Of a stretch of 38,162 nt of DNA, positions 25,349 through 32,839 are shown one piece after another; positions within the stretch are counted from its first letter, which is position 1; each line of letters begins with the position of its first letter. The notes below the pieces were generated by a model that searched no databases, was not told the DNA's origin, and saw only the letters and a list, made by a program, of their open reading frames with translations. The stretch covers positions 1 to 38,162 of the forward strand of contig CALCVT010000022.1 of assembly GCA_937906495.1 (NCBI GenBank), written 5' to 3'. A program made the position numbers and the translations under genes. The stretch comes from an uncultured Prevotella sp. (GTDB taxonomy: Bacteria; Bacteroidota; Bacteroidia; Bacteroidales; Bacteroidaceae).

Positions 25349-26572
25349 ATGGATATAGTAGAAAGATTTTTGAAGTACGTAAGCTTCGACACCCAGTCGG
25401 CAGAGGATACCGGCAAAACACCCAGTACCGACAAGCAGTTTAAACTGGCAGAATACCTTACACAGGAATTGCAAGCACTCGGACTGACCGAAGTCGAAAT
25501 GGATGCCAATGGCTATGTATATGCCACTTTGCCTGCTAATACAGACCGCCAATTGCCCGTAATAGGCTTTATTGCACATATGGACACCAGCCCCGACTGC
25601 TCAGGAGCCAATGTAAAACCCCGTATTGTTGAAAAGTACGATGGTGGAGACATTGTGCTTGATGCTGAGGCCGGACTTGTAACTTCGCCAAAGAAATTTC
25701 CTGAATTGCTCGATCACGTAGGCGAAGATATCATTGTAACCGATGGCCATACGCTGCTGGGTGCAGACGATAAAGCCGGCATCGCCGAAATTGTGCAAGC
25801 TATGGAGTACCTCTTGGCACATCCCGAAATAAAGCACGGAAAAGTGCGCGTAGGATTTAATCCCGACGAAGAAATTGGGTCGGGAGCTCATAAGTTTGAT
25901 GTTGAGAAGTTTGGCTGTGAGTGGGCCTATACCATGGATGGCGGTGAACTGGGCGAACTGGAGTACGAAAACTTTAATGCAGCCAGTGCCAAAATCGAGG
26001 TAAAGGGTGTGAGCGTGCATCCGGGTTATGCCAAGGGTAAAATGCTTAATGCCGCCCGTATAGCAGCCGAGCTCGCAGCACAGATGCCAACTCATGAAAC
26101 ACCGGAGCAAACCACCTCGTACGAGGGCTTCTACCATCTGTTGGGTATTGAAGGCAATGTAGAGCATGCCACACTCTCGTACATTATTCGTGACCACGAC
26201 CGCGAACGCTTTGAGCATCGCAAGGCATTTGTTGAAAAAGCCGTGGAGTGGACAAATGCCCGGTATGGTGCAGGCACCGTACTGGCTGAAATTCACGACC
26301 AGTACTACAACATGTGCGAAATGATAAAGCCCGTACCCCATGTAGTCGACATTGTGCTCGAGGCTATGCAGGCTTGCAACATCCCTCCCCGTGTGCGAGC
26401 TATTCGTGGAGGTACCGACGGTGCACAACTTTCGTTCAAGGGTTTGCCTTGTCCCAATATTTTTGCAGGTGGACTCAACTTCCATGGTCCGCATGAGTTC
26501 CTGCCGATTCCCTCGTTAAAGCGTGCATCGGAACTGGTGGTTAAAATCATCGAACTGACAGCACAACGTTAA
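25349..26572 (+). CDS. pepT: Peptidase T (tripeptide aminopeptidase)
   Basis: A 407-residue di-zinc M20 peptidase that removes N-terminal residues from tripeptides in the cytoplasm. Metal and catalytic residues sit in FIAHMDTSPD, LLGADDKAGIAEI, FNPDEEIGSGAHKFDV, YTMDGGELGELEYE and, near the end, FHGPHEFLPIPS. Length and N-terminus (MDIVERFLKYVSFDTQS) match the family exactly. It is transcribed alone from a TAATTTTG promoter and ends in a good terminator. Confidence 0.96.
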   Translation: MDIVERFLKYVSFDTQSAEDTGKTPSTDKQFKLAEYLTQELQALGLTEVEMDANGYVYATLPANTDRQLPVIGFIAHMDTSPDCSGANVKPRIVEKYDGGDIVLDAEAGLVTSPKKFPELLDHVGEDIIVTDGHTLLGADDKAGIAEIVQAMEYLLAHPEIKHGKVRVGFNPDEEIGSGAHKFDVEKFGCEWAYTMDGGELGELEYENFNAASAKIEVKGVSVHPGYAKGKMLNAARIAAELAAQMPTHETPEQTTSYEGFYHLLGIEGNVEHATLSYIIRDHDRERFEHRKAFVEKAVEWTNARYGAGTVLAEIHDQYYNMCEMIKPVPHVVDIVLEAMQACNIPPRVRAIRGGTDGAQLSFKGLPCPNIFAGGLNFHGPHEFLPIPSLKRASELVVKIIELTAQR

Positions 26573-26580
26573 TCGGGTGG

Positions 26581-26620
26581 CGCAGTCTGGATCTTGTGGA
26601 CCAGGCTGCGTTACTTTTTT
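26581..26620 (+). terminator. Terminator of pepT
   Basis: A 10-bp stem with one T-G pair (26581-26590 with 26601-26610), 10-nt loop, followed by TTACTTTTTT. It starts 9 bp past the stop. Confidence 0.8.
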
Positions 26621-26672
26621 CTGCTTTATATTTTTTCATTACTACTGTACTTTATATAATACTGCACGATAT

Positions 26673-28913
26673 ATGGAAAGTTTTATCTCCGACCTTGCGC
26701 TCATTCTAATTTCGGCCGGTTTAGTTACGCTGGTATTTAAACGCCTCAAGCAACCCTTGGTACTGGGCTATATCGTGGCAGGTTTTTTGGCCGGCCCCCA
26801 CATGCCCTACACCCCTTCGGTGTGCGATATGAGCAGCATCCGGACGTGGGCAGATATCGGAGTTATCTTTTTGATGTTTACCTTGGGTCTGGAGTTCTCC
26901 TTTAAAAAAATAGTCAAGATGGGTGTAGGTCCGGTCATAGCAGCCTGCAGCGTGATGTTTTGCATGATGAGTGTGGGCAGTGCCGTAGGCCATTTTTTTA
27001 ATTGGGGAACCATGAACAGCCTGTTTTTAGGAGGTATGTTGGCCATGTCGAGTACTACAATTATTTACAAGGCCTTCGACGATCTGGGGCTTCGGCAGCA
27101 AAAGTTCTCGGGCGAGGTTCTCTCAGTGCTTATTCTTGAAGACATTTTGGGCATCTTGTTGATGGTGGTGCTTAGTGCAGTAGCAGTGTCACGCCGATTT
27201 GAGGGCATGGAACTGGTAGGGAGTTTGTTTAAACTGGGCTTTTTCCTGGTGCTATGGTTTGTGGTAGGGCTTTATTTAATTCCTATTTTTTTACGCAAAG
27301 CCCACAAGTGGCTCAATCGCGAAACCTTGCTGGTAGTAAGCATAGGTCTTTGCTTTTTACTGGTGGTTATGGCAAATAAAGCCGGATACAGTTCGGCCTT
27401 TGGTGCCTTTATGATGGGCAGCATACTGGCCGAAACGGTCGAGGCTGAGCGTATTGAGCGAGTTGTATCGCCAGTAAAAGATTTGTTTGGTGCTATCTTT
27501 TTTGTATCAGTTGGCATGTTGGTCGATCCGGCCGTGTTGGCTCAGTATTGGCTCCCGATATTGGTAATCTGTCTGGCCATTATGGTTGGCCAGGCCATAT
27601 TCGGTACGTCCAGTTTTCTTATTTCGGGACAACCCTTGCGTACAGCCATACAAGGAGGTTTTTCGCTGGCACAAATTGGTGAGTTTGCCTTCATCATAGC
27701 ATCGCTGGGCATATCGCTGCATGTAACCGACGATTTTTTATATCCCGTAGTTGTTGCAGTAAGTATCATTACCACATTCTTTACTCCTTATATGATTCGT
27801 GCAGCGCGTCCGGTGTGCGACATGGTCGAACGCATAGTACCTGCCAATGTGCTGCAGCGCTTGAGTGAACGAGGCGAAAAAACGCAAGTATCCGAAGTGC
27901 GTAACGGTTTGTGGAAGAGTTTGTTGATGGCATTGATCAGTCAGGTAGGCGCATATCTTACCTTGAGTGTCGCAGTTATACTCATATCGTTTGCTGTGTT
28001 GCTTCCGTTATGTCGCGGAGCGTTTGGGCATTGGCCGGGCAATACCATTTGCGGCTTGTTGACGCTTTTGGCCGCATCGCCCTTTTTGCGTGCCATTGTT
28101 ATGCGTAAGAACCGTTCGGAAGAGTGGCGTCAGTTGCGTCAGCGCGGATGGTTTCATCGCATTGGTTTGTGGTTTACGTTTGGTGTGCGCTACGTAATAG
28201 CTGCATCGGCTGTATATTATGTGCTTAACTTTCTGTCTCCATTTTGGTGGGGCTGGCATGTAATAACGGCCATGGTCTGTGTGTTGCTTTTCATACTTTC
28301 GCGCCGTATCAAGTGGACCAGTATCAAGTTGGAGCGTACCTTTTTGCAAAACTTGCGTTCACGCGAGGTGATGGCTCGTGTAGAGTCGGGTAGTGGTGAG
28401 CCGGGTTATGCCGGACGATTAACGAGTCGTAATATCCACATTGCCGAACTCGAAGTTCCTACCGACTCAGCCTGGGCCGGTGGCAGGCTCAACGAACTTG
28501 GTTTTAGTCATCGCGATGGAGTAATGATTGCCGCCATTGTTCGTGGCGAATACCGGTTGAATGTTCCCGACGGCGAAGCCATGATTTTTCCAGGAGACCG
28601 TATCGAGGCTATTGGCGATGACGAGAGTTTGCAGGCTTTTGCGTGTCGTATGAGCAAGGAGCATCTCGACCTGCCGCTGGCAAGCAGTCGTTTGCAGTTG
28701 CGTCGCATCATTGTGCGTGAAGGAAGCAGTTTTATAGGAGTTACTCTGCGCGACAGTGGCATACGTTCGGATTATCACTGCATGGTTGTCGGATTTGAAG
28801 ATGCGCAAGGCAACATAGTGCCTGCGACTGCCGAACGTACCATTTTGCGCGGCGATGCCATGTGGATTGTGGGCGAGGATAACGATGTGCGCAAACTGAT
28901 GAAGCTCGACTAA
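26673..28913 (+). CDS. CPA2-type cation/proton antiporter with two RCK_C domains
   Basis: A 746-residue Kef-like membrane protein. About twelve hydrophobic segments in residues 1-385 form the exchanger, with GYIVAGFLAGPHMP, FMLFTLGLEF-like LMFTLGLEFSF, LEDILGILLMVVLS and GGFSLAQIGEFAFI. Three further membrane segments follow (about 430-545). The C-terminus carries two RCK_C (TrkA-C) ligand-binding domains, about 585-660 and 672-745, without the NAD-binding RCK_N domain of KefB/KefC. It probably exchanges K+ or Na+ for H+. The ATG at 26673 is chosen; the longer GTG frame would start inside the pepT terminator. No TAnnTTTG box was found. Confidence 0.9.
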   Translation: MESFISDLALILISAGLVTLVFKRLKQPLVLGYIVAGFLAGPHMPYTPSVCDMSSIRTWADIGVIFLMFTLGLEFSFKKIVKMGVGPVIAACSVMFCMMSVGSAVGHFFNWGTMNSLFLGGMLAMSSTTIIYKAFDDLGLRQQKFSGEVLSVLILEDILGILLMVVLSAVAVSRRFEGMELVGSLFKLGFFLVLWFVVGLYLIPIFLRKAHKWLNRETLLVVSIGLCFLLVVMANKAGYSSAFGAFMMGSILAETVEAERIERVVSPVKDLFGAIFFVSVGMLVDPAVLAQYWLPILVICLAIMVGQAIFGTSSFLISGQPLRTAIQGGFSLAQIGEFAFIIASLGISLHVTDDFLYPVVVAVSIITTFFTPYMIRAARPVCDMVERIVPANVLQRLSERGEKTQVSEVRNGLWKSLLMALISQVGAYLTLSVAVILISFAVLLPLCRGAFGHWPGNTICGLLTLLAASPFLRAIVMRKNRSEEWRQLRQRGWFHRIGLWFTFGVRYVIAASAVYYVLNFLSPFWWGWHVITAMVCVLLFILSRRIKWTSIKLERTFLQNLRSREVMARVESGSGEPGYAGRLTSRNIHIAELEVPTDSAWAGGRLNELGFSHRDGVMIAAIVRGEYRLNVPDGEAMIFPGDRIEAIGDDESLQAFACRMSKEHLDLPLASSRLQLRRIIVREGSSFIGVTLRDSGIRSDYHCMVVGFEDAQGNIVPATAERTILRGDAMWIVGEDNDVRKLMKLD

Positions 28914-29229
28914 CCTTTAGTTACCGGATGTTGTGCATCCAGTTTTACTGCCACCTTTCGATGTCGGGAGGTGTGTATGGTGAACATGCTGTTAGCAATT
29001 CTGGTTCTCTTAGGTCGTAATTTAAGGTCTTTATTATATGCGTTAAGAAGAAAACGTCACTCGTATTTAGAAAATTCAACATCCGGTTTCATTTTTCTTC
29101 CATGTTGATGTTGAAGTATGGGTCTTTGCAATCTTAAAAAGCCATCACTAACGCCTTTCTACCTTAATGGAATGAGAGCGTTGGTGATGGCTTTATTGTA
29201 GCAAATAATTGTTAGTCGGATGCGAAAGG
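28914..29229. other. Gap between convergent antiporter and kinase genes
   Basis: No gene seen. It holds a short hairpin (GGATG/CATCC, 28926-28940, then AGTTTT) that may end the antiporter transcript, an inverted repeat TCAACATC/GATGTTGA (29076-29083, 29107-29114) and the strong terminator at 29138-29194. Confidence 0.5.
29138..29194. terminator. Strong hairpin before the end of the kinase gene
   Basis: A 17-bp stem with one non-Watson-Crick position (29138-29154 with 29178-29194), 23-nt loop, A-run on the left and T on the right, so it can work in both directions between two convergent genes. Confidence 0.75.
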
Positions 29230-29925
29230 CTATTTTCGGCGGGCCTCATTAATCAGGCGTGCACAATTTATGGGGTCGGCATTTCGCTCGTTGGCGTAGC
29301 ATTGAGCCAAATGAGCAAAGAAAGCATCGTTGCCCGTGAGCTGTGCCAAACTGCGACAACCAGCTTCGACGCTGACGGCCGAGCCGCATTTCATACTGTT
29401 GGTGTCGATAAGCGAGAAGTGGTAACGGTTGTCAATCTTGTCGTATAGAATGTTTGACGATGAGAAGTCGCGGTGCAAAAAGCCTCCTTCGTGCAGATGT
29501 GCGGCAAAACGTGCAAAGTGGCATACCACCTCCTGCTGTACTTCGGGCGACTCGTTGAGCAGTGTTTCCATGTTGTAGCGATAGTTCGACATGAGACAAA
29601 CAAAGTAAGTGGTTGTGCTCAACAATCCATTGCGATAGCAAACGTATGCAATCGATTCCGGACTTTCGAATCCGCGTTCGCGCAGTAAAAGCGGGCTGAG
29701 ATAGGCCAATTTACCTTTAGGCGATTTATATAGAAATTGCTGCAGGCGGCGGTGAAGCGGGGGAGGTGCATAGCGCTTTACGCAGAGCGTCAGTCCATGC
29801 GTCTGGAGTGTACGTATCACGTTGCGCCCGGTGTGTATTTCCTGTCCTTCCTTTTCGAAGTGTTCTTCGAGTTGGAGCATATAGTCGTGCAGGAATTCGT
29901 ATTTAGGGTTGAGTATGATTTTCAT
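29230..29925 (-). CDS. Lipopolysaccharide kinase (WaaP/KdkA-like), stand-alone
   Basis: A 231-residue protein-kinase-fold protein, without membrane segments. Key residues: Lys50 (LCVKRY), HRD at 151-153 in FLHRDFSSSN and the metal-binding DTN at 174-176. It is clearly related to the C-terminal half of the GT2-kinase fusion at 22247-23722: both share GRN, VK, YRNGLL-like, HRDFS and D-x-N blocks. It likely phosphorylates a core sugar of lipopolysaccharide or another envelope glycan. A TATCTTTG box (30051-30058, minus) would give a leader of about 120 nt. Confidence 0.85.
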   Translation of the reverse strand: MKIILNPKYEFLHDYMLQLEEHFEKEGQEIHTGRNVIRTLQTHGLTLCVKRYAPPPLHRRLQQFLYKSPKGKLAYLSPLLLRERGFESPESIAYVCYRNGLLSTTTYFVCLMSNYRYNMETLLNESPEVQQEVVCHFARFAAHLHEGGFLHRDFSSSNILYDKIDNRYHFSLIDTNSMKCGSAVSVEAGCRSLAQLTGNDAFFAHLAQCYANERNADPINCARLINEARRK

Positions 29926-30309
29926 GGGCGTTCTGAAAGCGAATGATAACTTTCGATAAGTTAATACAGAGCCTGTGTAACTTCAAATGAATGTATTTGG
30001 CTAGTGTAGCAAATAGAGTTTCATGCTCTTGTGAGTATGAATTCTGTAAGCAAAGATAGTTAAAATAAATCAGAGAGATACCAGCGGGTAGTTGCTTTTT
30101 TGTTTAGTTTGGTACAATCAGTGCTTTTTTTGTCCGTTAACACCGATACATTAACCTTGTTTTCCGTATAGTTGCCATATGATGGTAAAGGTAGCAATAT
30201 AAAAAGTTCCGGCTGCGTCTGTATCTTGATTTTAAGCATCAAGCACAGGGCGTAGCCGGAATTTTAAGGTATTGGCAGCAGAGCCAAGTTTTGTGTAGTC
30301 AGCGTATAA
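29926..30309. other. Gap between the kinase gene and fhs
   Basis: No gene seen in 384 bp. It holds the kinase -7 box (30051-30058, minus) and the fhs terminator (30207-30261). Confidence 0.5.
30207..30261 (-). terminator. Terminator of fhs
   Basis: TTCCGGCT (30207-30214) pairs with AGCCGGAA (30254-30261). On the minus strand the stem is followed by CTTTTTATA. It lies 49 bp past the fhs stop. Confidence 0.7.
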
Positions 30310-31977
30310 TTAAGAGAGTCCTATAATCTCGCCGTTGACGTATTCAATGTGGTTGGCTTGCGGGTCTTTGGGCAGACCGGGCATGCGCATAATATCGCCG
30401 GCAATGGCTACAATCATTTCGGCACCGGCATTGATAACGATGTCTTTAATGTTGAGTTCGAATCCGCTGACAGCACCGTATCTCTTTGCATCGGCCGAGA
30501 AGGAGAATTGTGTTTTGGCAATGCACACCGGGAAGTTGCTCATGCCGTTTTGTTCCGCCAGTTTAATACGGTTGAGCGCAGGTTTGGCAAAGGTTACGCT
30601 GCCTGCTCCGTAAATTTGTTTGGCCACCTTTTCGATTTTGGTTTGGATGGTATCTTCGTCGGCATATACAAACTGAAGCGGCTTTTTCGACGGGTTGTTT
30701 TCGATGGCTTTAGCCACCACTTCAGCCATTTCGATAGCTCCTTTGCTTCCTTGAGTATAGGCGTAGTTAATAACAAAGGGCACACCGAGTGTTTGTTCGC
30801 AGTGTTCGCGCGTGAGTTGCAGTTCATTGTCGGTATCGCCCTCAAAGTGGTTGAATACTACGACAACACTTTGTCCAAAGCTTTGGAGGTTGCGTACGTG
30901 ACGGTCGAGGTTGGCCAAACCGTTGCGGAGTCCTTCTTCGTTGGGTTCTTTAATTTTTTCGAGTTCTACGCCACCGTGCATTTTGAGTCCCTGAGCCGTA
31001 GCTACAATTACGGTAAGGTCGGGTTCAAGTCCAGACTTGCGGCACAGAATGTCGTAGAATTTTTCGGCACCCAAGTCAGCGCCGAAGCCGGCTTCGGTAA
31101 TGGTATATTCAGCGTGGCTCATGGCCATGCGGGTGGCTATGAGAGAGTTGCATCCGTGTGCAATATTTGCAAACGGGCCTCCGTGTACAATGGCCGGAGT
31201 ATTTTCGGTAGTTTGCACAAGGTTGGGTTGCAAGGCATCTTTCAGTAGCACAACAATGGAGCCGGCAATGCCCAGGTCGCGTACCGTAAAGGGTTTACCT
31301 TCGTAGGTATATCCGAGCAGGATATTTTCGATGCGGCGGCGCAAGTCGGTCTCGTCTTTGGCCAAACAGAGGATGGCCATGAGTTCAGAAGCCGGTGTAA
31401 TGTCGAACCCGGCCTGTTGAGGAATGCCGTTGACCGATGGGCCTAAGCCAGTTACGATGGAGCGGAGTGAGCGGTCGTTGACATCGAGCACACGGCGCCA
31501 AAGTACTTGTTTCAGTCCGAAACCCTCTTTTTGGTGCTGGTAAAGGTAGTTGTCGAGCAGTGCCGAAATCATGTTGTGCGCAGAGGTTATTGCATGGAAA
31601 TCACCGGTAAAGTGCAGGTTGATGCGTTCCATAGGCAACACTTGTGCATAACCACCACCGGCAGCACCACCTTTAATGCCGAAGCAGGGGCCGAGTGAGG
31701 GTTCGCGCAGTGCCACGCAGGTTTTTTTGCCAATGGCATTGAGTCCGAGTGCCAGGCCAATGCTAACTGTGGTTTTACCGATGCCGGCACGGGTGGCAGT
31801 GATGGCTGTTACAAGGATAAGTTTGCCCTTTTTCTCTTCGCTGATAAGCGAGAGCGGGAGTTTGGCAATGTATTTGCCATAGTGTTCCAAGTTGTCGGGA
31901 TTGATGCCGATACTTTGTGCTACCTCGTCAATACGTTTGAGTGGTGTGCTGTGAGCAATTTCGATGTCTTTTTTCAT
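30310..31977 (-). CDS. fhs: Formate-tetrahydrofolate ligase
   Basis: A 555-residue cytoplasmic enzyme that makes 10-formyl-THF from formate, THF and ATP, feeding one-carbon metabolism. The ATP-binding loop is seen in ITATRAGIGKTTVSIGLALGL (near 60-80); other signatures are REPSLGPCFGIKGGAAGGGYAQV, HFTGDFHAITSAHN, VHGGPFANIAHGCNS and EAGFGADLGAEKF. Length is normal. The ATG at 31977 fits the family start. TACCTTTG at 32088-32095 (minus) is the probable -7 box, leaving a leader of about 100 nt with a GTTTTTG/CAAAAAC inverted repeat; no known riboswitch was recognised. Confidence 0.97.
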   Translation of the reverse strand: MKKDIEIAHSTPLKRIDEVAQSIGINPDNLEHYGKYIAKLPLSLISEEKKGKLILVTAITATRAGIGKTTVSIGLALGLNAIGKKTCVALREPSLGPCFGIKGGAAGGGYAQVLPMERINLHFTGDFHAITSAHNMISALLDNYLYQHQKEGFGLKQVLWRRVLDVNDRSLRSIVTGLGPSVNGIPQQAGFDITPASELMAILCLAKDETDLRRRIENILLGYTYEGKPFTVRDLGIAGSIVVLLKDALQPNLVQTTENTPAIVHGGPFANIAHGCNSLIATRMAMSHAEYTITEAGFGADLGAEKFYDILCRKSGLEPDLTVIVATAQGLKMHGGVELEKIKEPNEEGLRNGLANLDRHVRNLQSFGQSVVVVFNHFEGDTDNELQLTREHCEQTLGVPFVINYAYTQGSKGAIEMAEVVAKAIENNPSKKPLQFVYADEDTIQTKIEKVAKQIYGAGSVTFAKPALNRIKLAEQNGMSNFPVCIAKTQFSFSADAKRYGAVSGFELNIKDIVINAGAEMIVAIAGDIMRMPGLPKDPQANHIEYVNGEIIGLS

Positions 31978-32136
31978 TTGTGGGGTAGATTGTCAAAAGT
32001 TGTCAGAGCCTTTGTTTCTGTGTGGCTGGCAAGTTTTTGGAGCCGGTGGCATAATTTGCAAAAACTATAGCACAGCGTTAGCAACTGCAAAGGTACGAAA
32101 AACTTTTTGGGCAAAGTTGTGCGCGAAATATATAAA

Positions 32137-32281
32137 AACAAAAAAGTAGCGCATTGCCTAAGCAATTTGCTACCTTTAAAACCAGTCGGGGTGACTGGAT
32201 TCGAACCAGCGACCACACGCCCCCCAGACGCGTACTCTAACCGGGCTGAGCTACACCCCGAATTGCGAGTGCAAAAGTACA
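32137..32281 (-). repeat. Direct repeat copy 2 (tRNA-Pro with flanks)
   Basis: Near-identical to 10460-10605, same orientation, 21.7 kb away. Differences are confined to the terminator arm and its edges. Confidence 0.9.
32186..32260 (-). tRNA. tRNA-Pro (anticodon GGG), copy 2
   Basis: Identical to the gene at 10510-10584, including anticodon loop CTGGGGG and discriminator A, CCA not encoded. Promoter on the minus strand: TTTG (32299-32302), 19-bp gap, TACTTTTG (32272-32279). Its terminator hairpin (32145-32174) is followed by a T-run. Confidence 0.95.
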
Positions 32282-32502
32282 CCTTTTTATTTAACTGGCA
32301 AAACTTTCGGGCCTTTTTTCTGAATTTCCATGTATATTTTTAATAACGCTTGTTGCTTTAGCCCCTGTTTAGCGATGCCTGACAAGTTGTGTTGGCTGTG
32401 GTAAACCTAAATTTGAGTTGCCAAATTAAGAAACAGGTTCCCGGCAGTATGCCCCCACAATTTGCAGATTCTGAAAAATTGGTATTTTCAAGGATAAAAA
32501 AA

Positions 32503-32530
32503 ACCTTGAAAGTCGTAAAACTTTCAAGGT
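32503..32530 (-). terminator. Terminator of tRNA-Asp
   Basis: A perfect 11-bp stem (32503-32513 with 32520-32530), 6-nt loop, followed on the minus strand by eight T residues. Confidence 0.88.
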
Positions 32531-32548
32531 AAAATGGTGTTGTTGGTG

Positions 32549-32622
32549 CGGTGCGTACGGGACTCGAACCCGTGACCCCATGCGTGACAGGCATGTATTC
32601 TAACCAACTGAACTAACGCACC
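32549..32622 (-). tRNA. tRNA-Asp (anticodon GTC)
   Basis: Minus-strand cloverleaf: acceptor GGTGCGT/ACGCACC, D arm GTTC...GAAT, anticodon loop CTGTCAC (GTC), T arm ACGGG-TTCGAGT-CCCGT, discriminator G. CCA is not encoded. Promoter: TTTG (32689-32692), 19-bp gap, TACCTTTG (32662-32669), minus strand. Confidence 0.96.
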
Positions 32623-32661
32623 TTGCAGTAATCAAGTATCGTTGTTTCTTGTTTGCGGGTG

Positions 32662-32692
32662 CAAAGGTAGTGCTTTTCTGTTAACCTCCAAA
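32662..32692 (-). promoter_or_regulatory. Promoter of tRNA-Asp
   Basis: Minus-strand TTTG (32689-32692), 19-bp gap, TACCTTTG (32662-32669), 39 bp before the tRNA. Confidence 0.75.
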
Positions 32693-32839
32693 ATTTTTCG
32701 CCGTTTTTTTCAAAAAAATGCGTTGAAGGCTGTTTTATCCGCATTGTTACAGGTTTTGAGTGCAGAATGAGGCCGACTGATAGGAAAGCATTAACTTTGT
32801 GGCTTGAAGCAATATCTATATCTATAAACAACCTTTGAT

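Noticed and set aside
26577..26672. Longer GTG start for the antiporter
   Set aside because: It would begin within the pepT terminator and add 32 residues unlike the family.
31978..32095. Riboswitch in the fhs leader
   Set aside because: Only a weak 7-bp inverted repeat is seen, with no match to the known THF or other riboswitch cores.
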